Shown here one piece after another: positions 56,509 to 64,000 of a stretch of 64,000 nucleotides of DNA. Under the pieces are notes generated by a model. It did not search any database. It saw only the letters and a program-made list of their open reading frames with translations, and was not told the origin of the DNA. The DNA lies in assembly GCF_900169165.1 (NCBI RefSeq), contig NZ_FXYY01000015.1:1-64000 (forward strand). Reading direction: 5' to 3'. The translations under genes were made by a program, and so were the position numbers. Within the stretch, counting starts at the first letter, position 1. The number at the start of each line of letters is the position of its first letter. The stretch comes from Brevibacterium linens ATCC 9172 (GTDB taxonomy: Bacteria; Actinomycetota; Actinomycetes; Actinomycetales; Brevibacteriaceae).

Positions 56509-56888
56509 TATTCGCGTCCTCTCCGACCCCGACCCCGGACGGAGGCGCACCGGACCCGGATCTGGTGACTCCCGGAACGATCGGCTTCCTGGCCACGCTC
56601 GTCATCGTCATCCTGACGATCTTCCTCATCCGGGACGCTCTGCGTCGTGTCCGTCGGGTGCGGGCCCGATCGGGTGCGAATGATGCCTACCCGATCCCGC
56701 TGCGCAGGCATGTGGTGCCCAACCAGTCGACGCTCTCAGGTCCGGAGGCACCCGAACCGGAGACCGGTGAGCGCGACACCGACGCAGCCGCCGATACCGG
56801 ACCATCTGATGCGCATCGCCGAGGCGACGCGACGGAGGAGCCGATCGATCCCTCCGAATCCTCCGACGAACAGAATGGACGAGCCTGA
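56505..56888 (+). CDS. Small membrane protein after mca
   Basis: A 127-residue protein with one membrane helix (TIGFLATLVIVILTIFLI), a basic patch (RDALRRVRRVRARSG) on the inner side and an acidic, low-complexity C-terminus. I do not recognise a family, but small membrane proteins overlapping mca are common in Actinobacteria. Co-translation with mca by ATGA is clear. Confidence 0.75.
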   Translation: MIFASSPTPTPDGGAPDPDLVTPGTIGFLATLVIVILTIFLIRDALRRVRRVRARSGANDAYPIPLRRHVVPNQSTLSGPEAPEPETGERDTDAAADTGPSDAHRRGDATEEPIDPSESSDEQNGRA

Positions 56889-56908
56889 GGCTCTGAGGTC
56901 CTGTGCCC

Positions 56909-56952
56909 ACGCAATCGGCGCGATCACCGATCGGTGATCGCGCCGATTGCGT
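56909..56952. terminator. Perfect 44-bp palindrome between mca operon and trhA
   Basis: Bases 56909-56930 are the exact reverse complement of 56931-56952, centred on ACCGA|TCGGT. The flanking genes converge. No T-run follows. Confidence 0.82.
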
Positions 56953-57024
56953 CCGTGCGGACTCAGCTGGAGGGCGGAGAGCCGGGGCAGACGGACAGGC
57001 CGTCCGGACTCGGCCGAATGAGGG

Positions 57025-57810
57025 TCAGTAGGCGGCGACGGCGGCGATGATGAGCGCGGCGAGATGGCAGCCGTAGCCGAGGATCGTGAGGATATGGAAG
57101 ATCTCATGGAAGCCGAGCCACTTCGGTGAGGGGTTCGGCCGCTTGATCCCGTAGATCACGGCACCGGCGATATAGCACACACCGCCGAGGACGACGAGGA
57201 GGCCGACGGCGAAGTTCGTCGCCCAGATCTGAGGGATGTATCCGACTCCGGCGACCCCGAACCCGACGTAGATGGGCACGAAGAGCCACCTCGGCGCGGT
57301 GGTGAAGATCGTACGGAAGGCCACTCCGAGTGCGGCGGCGCCCCAGAGCACGGACAGCAGGAGGATCGCCTGGTCGGCGGTGAGCATCAGCACGGCCAGC
57401 GGAGTGTACGTGCCGGCGGTGATGAGGAAGATGTTCGCATGGTCGAGTCGCCGCAGAACCAGGCGGGCACGGGTGCGCCAGCGGCCCCGGTGGTAGACGG
57501 CGGAGGTGCCGAAGAGCAGCATGCCGGTGACGGCGAAGACTGCGGCGGCGATACGCGATTCGATCGTCGGGGAGATGATCACCAACGCCAGACCGCCGAG
57601 CATCGCCAGAGGGAATGCACCGGCGTGGAACCAGCCGCGCAGCTTCGGCTTGACCTGACCCGCCAGTTTCGTCAGTTCGGCTCGCAGGGCCGAGCGGCGA
57701 CGCGCGATGCGGTGGTCATCGGCGGGTGGCGCAGCATCCGCACCTGCTGAACCGACGGGCCAGGAGCCGTCGGGGACGACTGGAGAGGAATCGGTGAGCG
57801 AAGCGTTCAT
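57025..57810 (-). CDS. trhA: PAQR/hemolysin III family membrane protein (TrhA)
   Basis: A 261-residue protein with seven membrane helices. Motifs of the family are SAVYHRG, LRRLDHANIFLITAGTYTPL and ILGYGCHLAAL. It helps keep membrane fluidity; the old name hemolysin III is misleading. The N-terminal 60 residues are cytoplasmic and variable. It diverges from the prenyl synthase gene 104 bp away, as in Rv1085c/Rv1086. Confidence 0.9.
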   Translation of the reverse strand: MNASLTDSSPVVPDGSWPVGSAGADAAPPADDHRIARRRSALRAELTKLAGQVKPKLRGWFHAGAFPLAMLGGLALVIISPTIESRIAAAVFAVTGMLLFGTSAVYHRGRWRTRARLVLRRLDHANIFLITAGTYTPLAVLMLTADQAILLLSVLWGAAALGVAFRTIFTTAPRWLFVPIYVGFGVAGVGYIPQIWATNFAVGLLVVLGGVCYIAGAVIYGIKRPNPSPKWLGFHEIFHILTILGYGCHLAALIIAAVAAY

Positions 57811-57914
57811 GGGTCCATAGTAGCCAGCGCGCCTGAGGCCGCGTTCAGCATCGTCGGCTAGTAGTCTTAGACAGTGTTCGAGCCGACCGACGACCCAGAT
57901 GGAAGAGGACAGCT

Positions 57915-58676
57915 GTGGCGCGACCCGTGAACCTGCTCTATCGGCTGTACGAGCGACGGCTCAAGCGTGAGCTCGACAAGTCGGTTCCGGTTCCGCGGCA
58001 CGTCGGGGTCATCACCGACGGCAATCGCCGGTGGGCGAAGGAATTCGGGGCCACGACCGCAGACGGGCACCGGGCCGGAGCGGCGAAGATCGTCGAATTC
58101 CTCGGTTGGTGTCACGAGATCGACGTGGAGATCGTCACTCTCTACGTTCTGTCCAAGGAGAACCTCGCCCGTTCGGCCGAAGAGGTGTCGATCCTCATCG
58201 AGATCATCTCGGACCTGGTGGAGAAGATCGCAGCGCTCGACGGCGTCGGCGTCCAGCTCGTCGGTGATCTCGAGATCGTTCCAGCGGATCTGCGGGCCCG
58301 CTTGGAAGCCGTGACGACCACCGCGGACTGCGGCATGCGAGTCAATGTCGCCGTCGGCTACGGCGGTCGGCAGGAGATCGTCAACGCGGTGAAGTCCCTG
58401 CTGCGGACTCGGGCCGACGACGGCACGGATCTCGAGTCCATCATCTCCGAGCTGTCTCCCGAGCAGATCGGCGAACACCTCTACACCAAGGGCCAGCCCG
58501 ATCCCGACCTCATCATCCGCTCGTCGGGAGAGCAGCGACTCTCCGGCTTCCTCATGTGGCAGAGCGCCTACTCGGAGTTCTATTTCTGCGAAGCCTACTG
58601 GCCGGACTTCCGCCGCACGGATTTCCTCCGTGCCGTGCGTGACTACGGTCTGCGGCAGCGTCGCTTCGGCAAATAG
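57915..58676 (+). CDS. Cis-prenyl diphosphate synthase (UppS/Z-FPP synthase family)
   Basis: A 253-residue cis-prenyltransferase. VITDGNRRWAKE carries the catalytic Asp, with Thr before it where many long-chain UppS have Met; HRAGAAKIVEFLGWC, LYVLSKENLARS, VAVGYGGRQEI and DLIIRSSGEQRLSGFLMWQSAYSE (read in parts) follow. The mycobacterial relative Rv1086 makes Z,E-farnesyl diphosphate, and the trhA neighbour supports that type. Product length cannot be fixed from sequence alone. Confidence 0.9.
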   Translation: MARPVNLLYRLYERRLKRELDKSVPVPRHVGVITDGNRRWAKEFGATTADGHRAGAAKIVEFLGWCHEIDVEIVTLYVLSKENLARSAEEVSILIEIISDLVEKIAALDGVGVQLVGDLEIVPADLRARLEAVTTTADCGMRVNVAVGYGGRQEIVNAVKSLLRTRADDGTDLESIISELSPEQIGEHLYTKGQPDPDLIIRSSGEQRLSGFLMWQSAYSEFYFCEAYWPDFRRTDFLRAVRDYGLRQRRFGK

Positions 58677-58813
58677 GGCCTGCCGGCGGCCCGCGCGGAT
58701 CTGAAGCTGTATGACGGTGGAATCCCGCATTCACTCGAAGTTCATGACCTCGACTTGCCCGAACACGCGTGCCGCTGCCGTCTGCGGGGACGAACCGGGT
58801 TAGGTTGACTGTA

Positions 58814-58862
58814 GTTGGTCGACACCAACCCGAGATCGGGGGATGTCAGAACCGGATCTCGG
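58814..58862 (+). promoter_or_regulatory. Dyad and hairpin upstream of phoH2
   Basis: GTTGGT-CGAC-ACCAAC (58814-58829) is a 6-bp dyad near a TTAGGTTGACT stretch. CCGAGATC (58830-58837) pairs with GATCTCGG (58855-58862). The second hairpin would loop out the alternative ATG at 58843. A regulatory role is a guess. The 211-bp gap from uppS shows nothing else. Confidence 0.4.
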
Positions 58863-58887
58863 CGGAACTCACGCCTCAGAGGTCCTC

Positions 58888-60195
58888 ATGGCTGAAAAAG
58901 TCCACACCTACGTTCTCGACACCTCGGTGCTGCTGTCCGATCCCGGAGCGCTGCTGCGCTTCGCCGAACATCACGTCGTCATTCCACTCATCGTCGTCTC
59001 CGAGCTCGAGGGCAAACGCAATCATCCCGAACTCGGCTTCACGGCTCGCAAAGCACTGCACATCCTCGACGACTTCCGTTCCGACTACGACCGATTGGAT
59101 CAGCCCATCCCGGTCGGCGATGCGGGCGGAACGCTGCGGGTCGAGCTCAATCACATCGACGCCTCCACGATGCCGGTCGGCTTCGACCGGTCGGAGAACG
59201 ACACCCGCATCCTGGCCGTGGCCCGCAACCTGTCGGCCGAAGGCTGTGATGTCGTCGTCGTGACCAAGGACGTGCCGATGCGGGTGAAGGCGTCGGCCCT
59301 GGGTCTGCACGCGGAGGAGTACCTGGCGGAGCTGGCCGTCGACTCCGGGTTCACCGGAATGAGCGAGCTCGGACTCGACGACGAGCAGATGAGCGAATTC
59401 TACGATTCGGGATCGGTCGTCACCGAGGAGGTCTCCGACGAGGTGGTCAACACCGGTGTCGTCATCACCTCACCGCGCGGATCCGGTCTGGGACGGGTGC
59501 GCACCGGCAATCGCGTGTCGATGGTGCGCGGGGACCGTGACATCTTCGGCGTCCACGGCCGATCGGCCGAACAGCGGATCGCCATCGACATGCTGCTCGA
59601 CGACTCATTGGGAATCGTGTCGATGGGAGGGCGAGCCGGAACGGGGAAGTCCGCGCTGGCCCTCATGGCCGGTCTGCAGAAGGTGCTCGAGGAGAACAAA
59701 CACTCGAAGATCATGGTCTTCCGGCCCCTCTATGCCGTCGGCGGGCAGAACCTCGGCTACCTGCCCGGCAGCGAAGGGGAGAAGATGAACCCCTGGGCGG
59801 AGGCCGTGTTCGACACCCTCAGCGCGCTGGTGAGCAAGAACGTCATCGACGAGGTGGTCAACAGAGAGATCCTCGAGGTGCTTCCGCTCACCCACATCCG
59901 CGGACGCTCCCTCCACGACGCATTCGTCATCGTCGATGAGGCACAGTCGTTGGAGCGCAATGTTCTGCTCACCGTGCTCTCACGCATCGGGATGAACTCG
60001 AAGGTGGTGCTCACCCACGATGTCGCCCAGCGCGACAACCTGCGAGTCGGCAGGCACGACGGAGTCGCTGCGGTGATCGAGAAGCTCAAGGGCCACGAAC
60101 TGTTCGCTCATGTCACGCTGACACGGTCCGAGAGGTCGGAGATCGCGGCTCTGGTCACCGATGTGCTCGAGGAGTTCGACCCGTTCCGCTCCTGA
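58888..60195 (+). CDS. phoH2: PhoH2-type protein: PIN domain fused to PhoH ATPase
   Basis: A 435-residue fusion. The PIN RNase domain (1-150) begins [17 protein letters not shown] and has further acidic residues in [14 protein letters not shown] and [11 protein letters not shown]. The PhoH helicase domain (about 205-430) has Walker [19 protein letters not shown] and Walker [15 protein letters not shown]. PhoH2 unwinds and cuts RNA in mycobacteria. The start at 58888 has AGAGG 5 bases upstream and fits the family; ATG 58843 is possible. I see no antitoxin-like ORF upstream. Confidence 0.9.
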   Translation: MAEKVHTYVLDTSVLLSDPGALLRFAEHHVVIPLIVVSELEGKRNHPELGFTARKALHILDDFRSDYDRLDQPIPVGDAGGTLRVELNHIDASTMPVGFDRSENDTRILAVARNLSAEGCDVVVVTKDVPMRVKASALGLHAEEYLAELAVDSGFTGMSELGLDDEQMSEFYDSGSVVTEEVSDEVVNTGVVITSPRGSGLGRVRTGNRVSMVRGDRDIFGVHGRSAEQRIAIDMLLDDSLGIVSMGGRAGTGKSALALMAGLQKVLEENKHSKIMVFRPLYAVGGQNLGYLPGSEGEKMNPWAEAVFDTLSALVSKNVIDEVVNREILEVLPLTHIRGRSLHDAFVIVDEAQSLERNVLLTVLSRIGMNSKVVLTHDVAQRDNLRVGRHDGVAAVIEKLKGHELFAHVTLTRSERSEIAALVTDVLEEFDPFRS

Positions 60196-60211
60196 GCCCC
60201 TGCTCTGGTCG

Positions 60212-60261
60212 CCGACCGCTCACGTTACCGCCGGTGTATCGCGCTGTGCGGTGAGCGGTCG
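60212..60261. terminator. Hairpin repeats after phoH2
   Basis: CGACCGCTCAC (60213-60223) pairs with GTGAGCGGTCG (60251-60261), and GTGAGCGGTCG occurs again at 60270-60280. The arms could form alternative stems in the gap before the fumC terminator. Confidence 0.5.
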
Positions 60262-60301
60262 ACGCTGGGGTGAGCGGTCGCCGAAAGTGTGAGTGGGACG
60301 A

Positions 60302-60348
60302 CAGAACGAAACGGCGCCCGGACGATTTCGTCCGGGCGCCGTGTTCTG
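60302..60348. terminator. Terminator hairpin shared by phoH2 and fumC
   Basis: A 14-bp GC arm (60311-60324) pairs exactly with 60329-60342 around ATTT. An outer CAGAAC/GTTCTG stem extends it past a GAA bulge. It lies 18 bp downstream of the fumC stop, between converging genes. Confidence 0.82.
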
Positions 60349-60366
60349 ATCAGTCAGATCGGCGGC

Positions 60367-61770
60367 TTACTTGTAGTTGCCGATCATCGTGGTGACATCG
60401 AGGGCCTTGTCGAGGTCGGCCTCGGTGATGGAGCCGTTCTCGACGAAGCCGAGAGCGATCGTCGCTTCCTTGACCGTCATCTTGTTCTTCACGGCGTGCT
60501 TGGCGATCTTCGCCGCGGCTTCGTAGCCGATGACCTTGTTCAGCGGAGTGACGATGGAGGGGCTCGCCTCGGCGAGGAAGCGGGCACGCTCCTCATTGGC
60601 GGTGAGCCCGTCGATCATCTTCTCGGCCATGACGGTCGAGGCGTTCGCGAGCAGGCGGATCGACTCGAGCAGGTTCGACGCCATGACGGGGATTCCGACG
60701 TTGAGCTCGAAGGCGCCGTTGGTCGACGACAGCGAGACTGCGGCATCGTTGCCGATGACCTGAGCGGCGACCTGAATGGTGGCCTCGCAGATGACCGGGT
60801 TGACCTTGCCGGGCATGATCGACGAACCGGGCTGGAGATCGGGGATGGCGATCTCGCCGAGACCGGTGTTCGGTCCCGAACCCATCCAGCGCAGGTCGTT
60901 GCAGATCTTCATGTAGCCGTAGGCGATGGTCCGCAGCTGACCGGAGGCTTCGATGAGTCCGTCGCGGTTGGCCTGCGCCTCGAAGTGGTTGCGTGCCTCG
61001 GTGATCGGCAGTCCGGTCTCCTCGGCGAGGATCTCGACCACACGGGAGGAGAAGCCGTCGGGGGTGTTGATGCCGGTGCCCACAGCGGTTCCGCCCTGCG
61101 GGACCTCTGCCACGCGGGGCAGGGACGCCTCGATGCGCTCGATTCCGTAACGGACCTGTGCGGCGTAGCCGCCGAACTCCTGACCGAGCGTCACCGGGGT
61201 GGCATCCATGAGGTGGGTGCGGCCGGACTTGACGATGGAGGAGAAGTCCTCCGCCTTCTTCTCCAGGGAGGTCGCCAGGGTGTCCATGGCCGGGATGAGG
61301 GTGTTGACCAGGGCCTTGGTCACGGCCAGGTGGACCGAGGTGGGGAAGACATCGTTCGACGACTGCGAGGCGTTGACGTGGTCGTTCGGGTGGACGTTGA
61401 TTCCGTCGGCTTCGAGGGCCTTGGTCGCCAGCGAGGCCAGGACCTCGTTGGTGTTCATGTTCGATGAGGTTCCCGAACCGGTCTGGAACACGTCGATGGG
61501 GAAGTGGGCGTCGAACTCGCCGGAGATGACCTGATCGGCGGCGTTCTGGATGGCTGTGGCACGGGCTTCGTCGAGCACGCCGAGTTCGGCATTGGCCTTC
61601 GCGGCGGCCTTCTTCACCTGTGCCAGCGCGGCGATGTGAGCGGATTCGAGGGTTTTGCCCGAGATCGGGAAGTTCTCGACGGCACGCTGGGTCTGTGCGC
61701 TGTAGAGGGCGTCCTTGGGGACTTTGACCTCACCCATGGTGTCGTGTTCGATGCGGAATTCTTCGGTCAT
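60367..61770 (-). CDS. fumC: Class II fumarate hydratase
   Basis: Interconverts fumarate and malate in the TCA cycle. The 467-residue protein has the class II motifs: [48 protein letters not shown] and the active-site signature [11 protein letters not shown]. It is last in a leftward glpX-can-fumC operon, 91 bp after the carbonic anhydrase gene. Confidence 0.96.
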   Translation of the reverse strand: MTEEFRIEHDTMGEVKVPKDALYSAQTQRAVENFPISGKTLESAHIAALAQVKKAAAKANAELGVLDEARATAIQNAADQVISGEFDAHFPIDVFQTGSGTSSNMNTNEVLASLATKALEADGINVHPNDHVNASQSSNDVFPTSVHLAVTKALVNTLIPAMDTLATSLEKKAEDFSSIVKSGRTHLMDATPVTLGQEFGGYAAQVRYGIERIEASLPRVAEVPQGGTAVGTGINTPDGFSSRVVEILAEETGLPITEARNHFEAQANRDGLIEASGQLRTIAYGYMKICNDLRWMGSGPNTGLGEIAIPDLQPGSSIMPGKVNPVICEATIQVAAQVIGNDAAVSLSSTNGAFELNVGIPVMASNLLESIRLLANASTVMAEKMIDGLTANEERARFLAEASPSIVTPLNKVIGYEAAAKIAKHAVKNKMTVKEATIALGFVENGSITEADLDKALDVTTMIGNYK

Positions 61771-61861
61771 TGTTGTCCTTTCCGTTGGGTGCCGGGGAAA
61801 TGATTGCGGAGTTCAGGGTCGTTGAGAGCCTGCACGGCTGACCACCGAGGCGGCTGGTCGC

Positions 61862-62488
61862 TCAAGAAGCGTAGGTGGAGACCGCGGCCTCGTCGCCTCC
61901 GTACTGGGCGACGACCGTGGTGTGCCCGTCGTGGAGCTGGTAGGTGAGTCCGACGATGATGAGTCGGCCGTCATCGACTGCGGTTTTGATGATCGTCGAC
62001 AGCTGCATGATCTTGTCGACGGTGTCCATGGTGTTCTGACCGACGGTCTCGTTGATCGTGGTCCGTCCGTTCTTGCGGGCCCGGGCCACCGTCGGCAGGA
62101 TGCGGGCGACGACGTCGGAGATGAACCCGGGAGGAGTCTCACCCGAGTCGTAGGCGTTGTAGGCCGCCGTCACGGCCCCGCAGCTGTCGTGTCCGAGCAC
62201 GACGAGCAGGGGAGTGCCGAGCATTTCGACGCCGTATTCGAGCGACCCCAAGGTGACCGGGTCGACGACCTGTCCGGCATTGCGGACGACGAACATGTCG
62301 CCGAGGCCGACATCGAAGATCATCTCAGCGGCGACTCGGGAATCCGAGCAGCCGAAGAGCGTGACGAACGGGGTCTGGCTGTCCGACAGAGACTCGCGCC
62401 GTGCAGTGTCCTGGTTGGGATGCCGAGGGACGTCGTCGACGAATCGCTGATTTCCCTCGAGGAGTCGTTTCCACGCCTGGTTGGGCAT
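61862..62488 (-). CDS. can: Beta-class carbonic anhydrase
   Basis: A 208-residue enzyme that hydrates CO2. The zinc set is visible: Cys and Asp in GCSDSRVAAE, then His and Cys in LGHDSCGAVTAA. The protein lies between glpX and fumC, supplying bicarbonate for carboxylations, one plausible reason for its position. A gamma-type relative is encoded at 45081. Confidence 0.93.
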   Translation of the reverse strand: MPNQAWKRLLEGNQRFVDDVPRHPNQDTARRESLSDSQTPFVTLFGCSDSRVAAEMIFDVGLGDMFVVRNAGQVVDPVTLGSLEYGVEMLGTPLLVVLGHDSCGAVTAAYNAYDSGETPPGFISDVVARILPTVARARKNGRTTINETVGQNTMDTVDKIMQLSTIIKTAVDDGRLIIVGLTYQLHDGHTTVVAQYGGDEAAVSTYAS

Positions 62489-62548
62489 TACTTTCGCACC
62501 TGCTTCCGAGTTGTGTGCAACGCGCCCGGGACCGGGTGCGTTGTGAGG

Positions 62549-63673
62549 TCAGACCAGTCCGCGGCGTGCGGCTTCCTCTGCGGCCTCCACGTAGGAGTGG
62601 GTCTTCGCGGCCTGGTGTTCGGCGAAGACCTGACGGACGGTCCCCGACTTTGACCGCATCACCAATGAGTGCGTGGTGACGTGTCCGCCTTGGAACTTCA
62701 CTCCGTCGAGCAGATCGCCGTTGGTGATGCCGGTGGCGACGAAGTAGCTGTTGTCTCCGGTGACGAGGTCATCGGTGTTGAGCACCTGGTTGACGTCGAG
62801 GCCGGCCTTGGCGGCGGCTTCGCGTTCGGTGTCGTCCTGCGGCCACAGACGGCCCTGGATGACTCCGCCGAGCGCCTTGATGGCGCAGGCGGTGATGATG
62901 CCTTCCGGGGTGCCGCCGATGCCCATGAGCATGTCGACGCCGGTTCCGGGACGGCAGGCGGCGATGGCTCCGGCGACGTCGCCATCGGTGATGAGCTGGA
63001 TGCGGGCACCGGCGGCGCGGATCTCATCGATCATCTGCTGGTGGCGGGGGCGGTCGAGGATCATCACCGTCACCGAGGCGGGATCCTTCGTTCCCTTCGC
63101 CTTGGCGACGCGACGGATGTTCTCGGCGATCGGCAGACGCAGATCGACGGCGTCGGCGGCATCGGGGCCGGTGACGAGCTTCTCCATGTAGAACACGGCT
63201 GAAGGGTCATACATCGCACCGTCTTCGGTCACGGCCATGACCGAGATCGCGTTGGGCATGCCCAACGCGGTCAAGCGGGTGCCGTCGATCGGATCGACGG
63301 CGACATCGCAGTGCGGTCCGCCGCCGTCGCCGACCTGCTCGCCGTTGAAGAGCATCGGAGCTTCGTCCTTCTCGCCTTCGCCGATGACGACGGTTCCGGC
63401 CATGCGGACGGTGGAGATGACGTTGCGCATCGCGGCCACGGCTGCTCCGTCGGCGGCGTTCTTGTCTCCGCGGCCGACCCAGGGTGCGGCGGCGATGGCG
63501 GCAGCCTCGGTGACTCGGACGAGTTCCAGGGCCAAGTTGCGGTCGGGTGCGTCCGACTCGACCTGAGCCTTCTGTGACCATGAGTCGGTCACTGCGACAG
63601 GTGGAGCCTCCTCATCAACTCGTCCTCGGTCTTGGTGAGATTTCACGTCAACAGGCTCTTTGGAGTCACTCAT
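62549..63673 (-). CDS. glpX: Fructose-1,6-bisphosphatase class II
   Basis: Gluconeogenic phosphatase. The 374-residue protein has an N-terminal extension of about 40 residues, then [36 protein letters not shown], the metal motif VDPIDGT and the [20 protein letters not shown] loop. ATG 63673 ([11 protein letters not shown]) is chosen; the frame continues to 63739 without support. First gene of the glpX-can-fumC operon. Confidence 0.94.
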   Translation of the reverse strand: MSDSKEPVDVKSHQDRGRVDEEAPPVAVTDSWSQKAQVESDAPDRNLALELVRVTEAAAIAAAPWVGRGDKNAADGAAVAAMRNVISTVRMAGTVVIGEGEKDEAPMLFNGEQVGDGGGPHCDVAVDPIDGTRLTALGMPNAISVMAVTEDGAMYDPSAVFYMEKLVTGPDAADAVDLRLPIAENIRRVAKAKGTKDPASVTVMILDRPRHQQMIDEIRAAGARIQLITDGDVAGAIAACRPGTGVDMLMGIGGTPEGIITACAIKALGGVIQGRLWPQDDTEREAAAKAGLDVNQVLNTDDLVTGDNSYFVATGITNGDLLDGVKFQGGHVTTHSLVMRSKSGTVRQVFAEHQAAKTHSYVEAAEEAARRGLV

Positions 63674-63871
63674 GCTTCCAATTGTGCCACCCCTGTGATC
63701 CGGGTCGCGACAGCGGTGTCCGCTTGTGGCCGCAGTCACGCGATTGAGCTGGAATTGGCCCTTCGCGCGCGAGCCGAGGACAATGGCGGTGTGAATGTCC
63801 GAAATGCTGCTGACGAGACGGGTACTCGAACAGTCGTCGACGAGTCGACGCAGAGTCCCAAGGGAGAGTCC

Positions 63872-64000
63872 ATGGCTGACGAGTCCGGAGTGATGTTGCC
63901 GGGGTCCCGTGAAGAGATGCGCTTCCTGCGCAAGAACTCGAACTGGGTGAATATGGTCATCGCGATCCTCGCCTGTCTGGCCGTCGCCATCGGGATCCTG
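63872..64000 (+). CDS. DUF4245 family protein, 3' part missing
   Basis: The visible 43 residues run [20 protein letters not shown] and then [23 protein letters not shown], a signal-anchor helix. DUF4245 genes stand divergent from glpX in mycobacteria (Rv1100/Rv1099c), which supports the call. AAGGGAGAGTCC precedes ATG 63872. An in-frame GTG at 63791 would add 27 residues. The gene runs off the right edge. Confidence 0.72.
   Translation, partial: MADESGVMLPGSREEMRFLRKNSNWVNMVIAILACLAVAIGIL

Noticed and set aside
60289..61467. Plus-strand open frame across fumC
   Set aside because: Glycine/Asp/Val-rich antisense shadow of a highly conserved enzyme.

Overview
The window is about 64 kb of high-GC actinobacterial chromosome with dense coding, many GTG starts and many 4-base ATGA/GTGA gene overlaps. 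WhiB regulators, the MtrAB-LpqB system, the mycothiol enzyme Mca and an NAD-glutamate dehydrogenase of about 1,630 residues place it in Actinomycetota. My best guess is Micrococcales, close to Brevibacterium; the genus is inferred from gene content and recalled gene order, not from a search. I see no rRNA, tRNA, insertion sequence, integrase, prophage or CRISPR array.

Layout. (1) 1-6.1 kb: the 3' end of a repeat-rich NlpC/P60 wall hydrolase gene, manA, then a leftward group with a two-subunit 3-oxoacid CoA-transferase, a TIGR03089 protein and a CofE-like F420 ligase. (2) 6.1-15 kb: whiB2, a giant membrane glycosyltransferase, DUF5719, a metallopeptidase-like protein, DUF3499, manB and ahcY, an order like mycobacterial Rv3255c-Rv3260c and Rv3248c. 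(3) 15-22.3 kb: an envelope-type cluster of RDD, SpoIIM, DUF58, MoxR ATPase, DUF4350, DUF4129 and a multi-pass membrane protein. (4) 22.5-32.4 kb: mtrA-mtrB-lpqB, comF, hpf, a ycaQ-type glycosylase gene and secA. The ycaQ gene and a perfect 72-bp palindrome lie between hpf and secA, which are normally adjacent.

(5) 32.4-37.7 kb: a poorly characterised module with a DUF6459 protein, a LysM membrane protein, a small possibly twin-barrel protein, an excisionase-like HTH protein, a CpaB/SAF protein and a CpaE-like ATPase with a changed P-loop, then DUF6912 and DUF2505. Its intergenic DNA is AT-rich and full of dyads. (6) 37.8-48.9 kb: NAD-glutamate dehydrogenase, a PdtaS-type histidine kinase, whiB1, a gamma-carbonic anhydrase, an LpdA-type flavoprotein, and a YCII/ECF42 sigma pair with a matching upstream promoter. 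(7) 48.9-64 kb: acyl-CoA carboxylase alpha subunit, maf, a degenerate SGNH hydrolase, an AI-2E transporter, greA, DUF4307, mca, trhA, a short-chain Z-prenyl synthase, phoH2, then fumC, beta-carbonic anhydrase and glpX in one leftward operon, and the start of a DUF4245 gene. This part resembles Rv1080c-Rv1101c.

Most genes are conserved housekeeping or envelope functions: mannose activation, methyl-cycle salvage, wall remodelling under MtrAB, secretion, mycothiol detoxification and central carbon and nitrogen metabolism. The least explained parts are the SAF/CpaE-like module with its operator-like repeats, the MoxR/DUF58 cluster, the long perfect palindromes between genes, and small tandem duplications that repeatedly sit on or beside stop codons.
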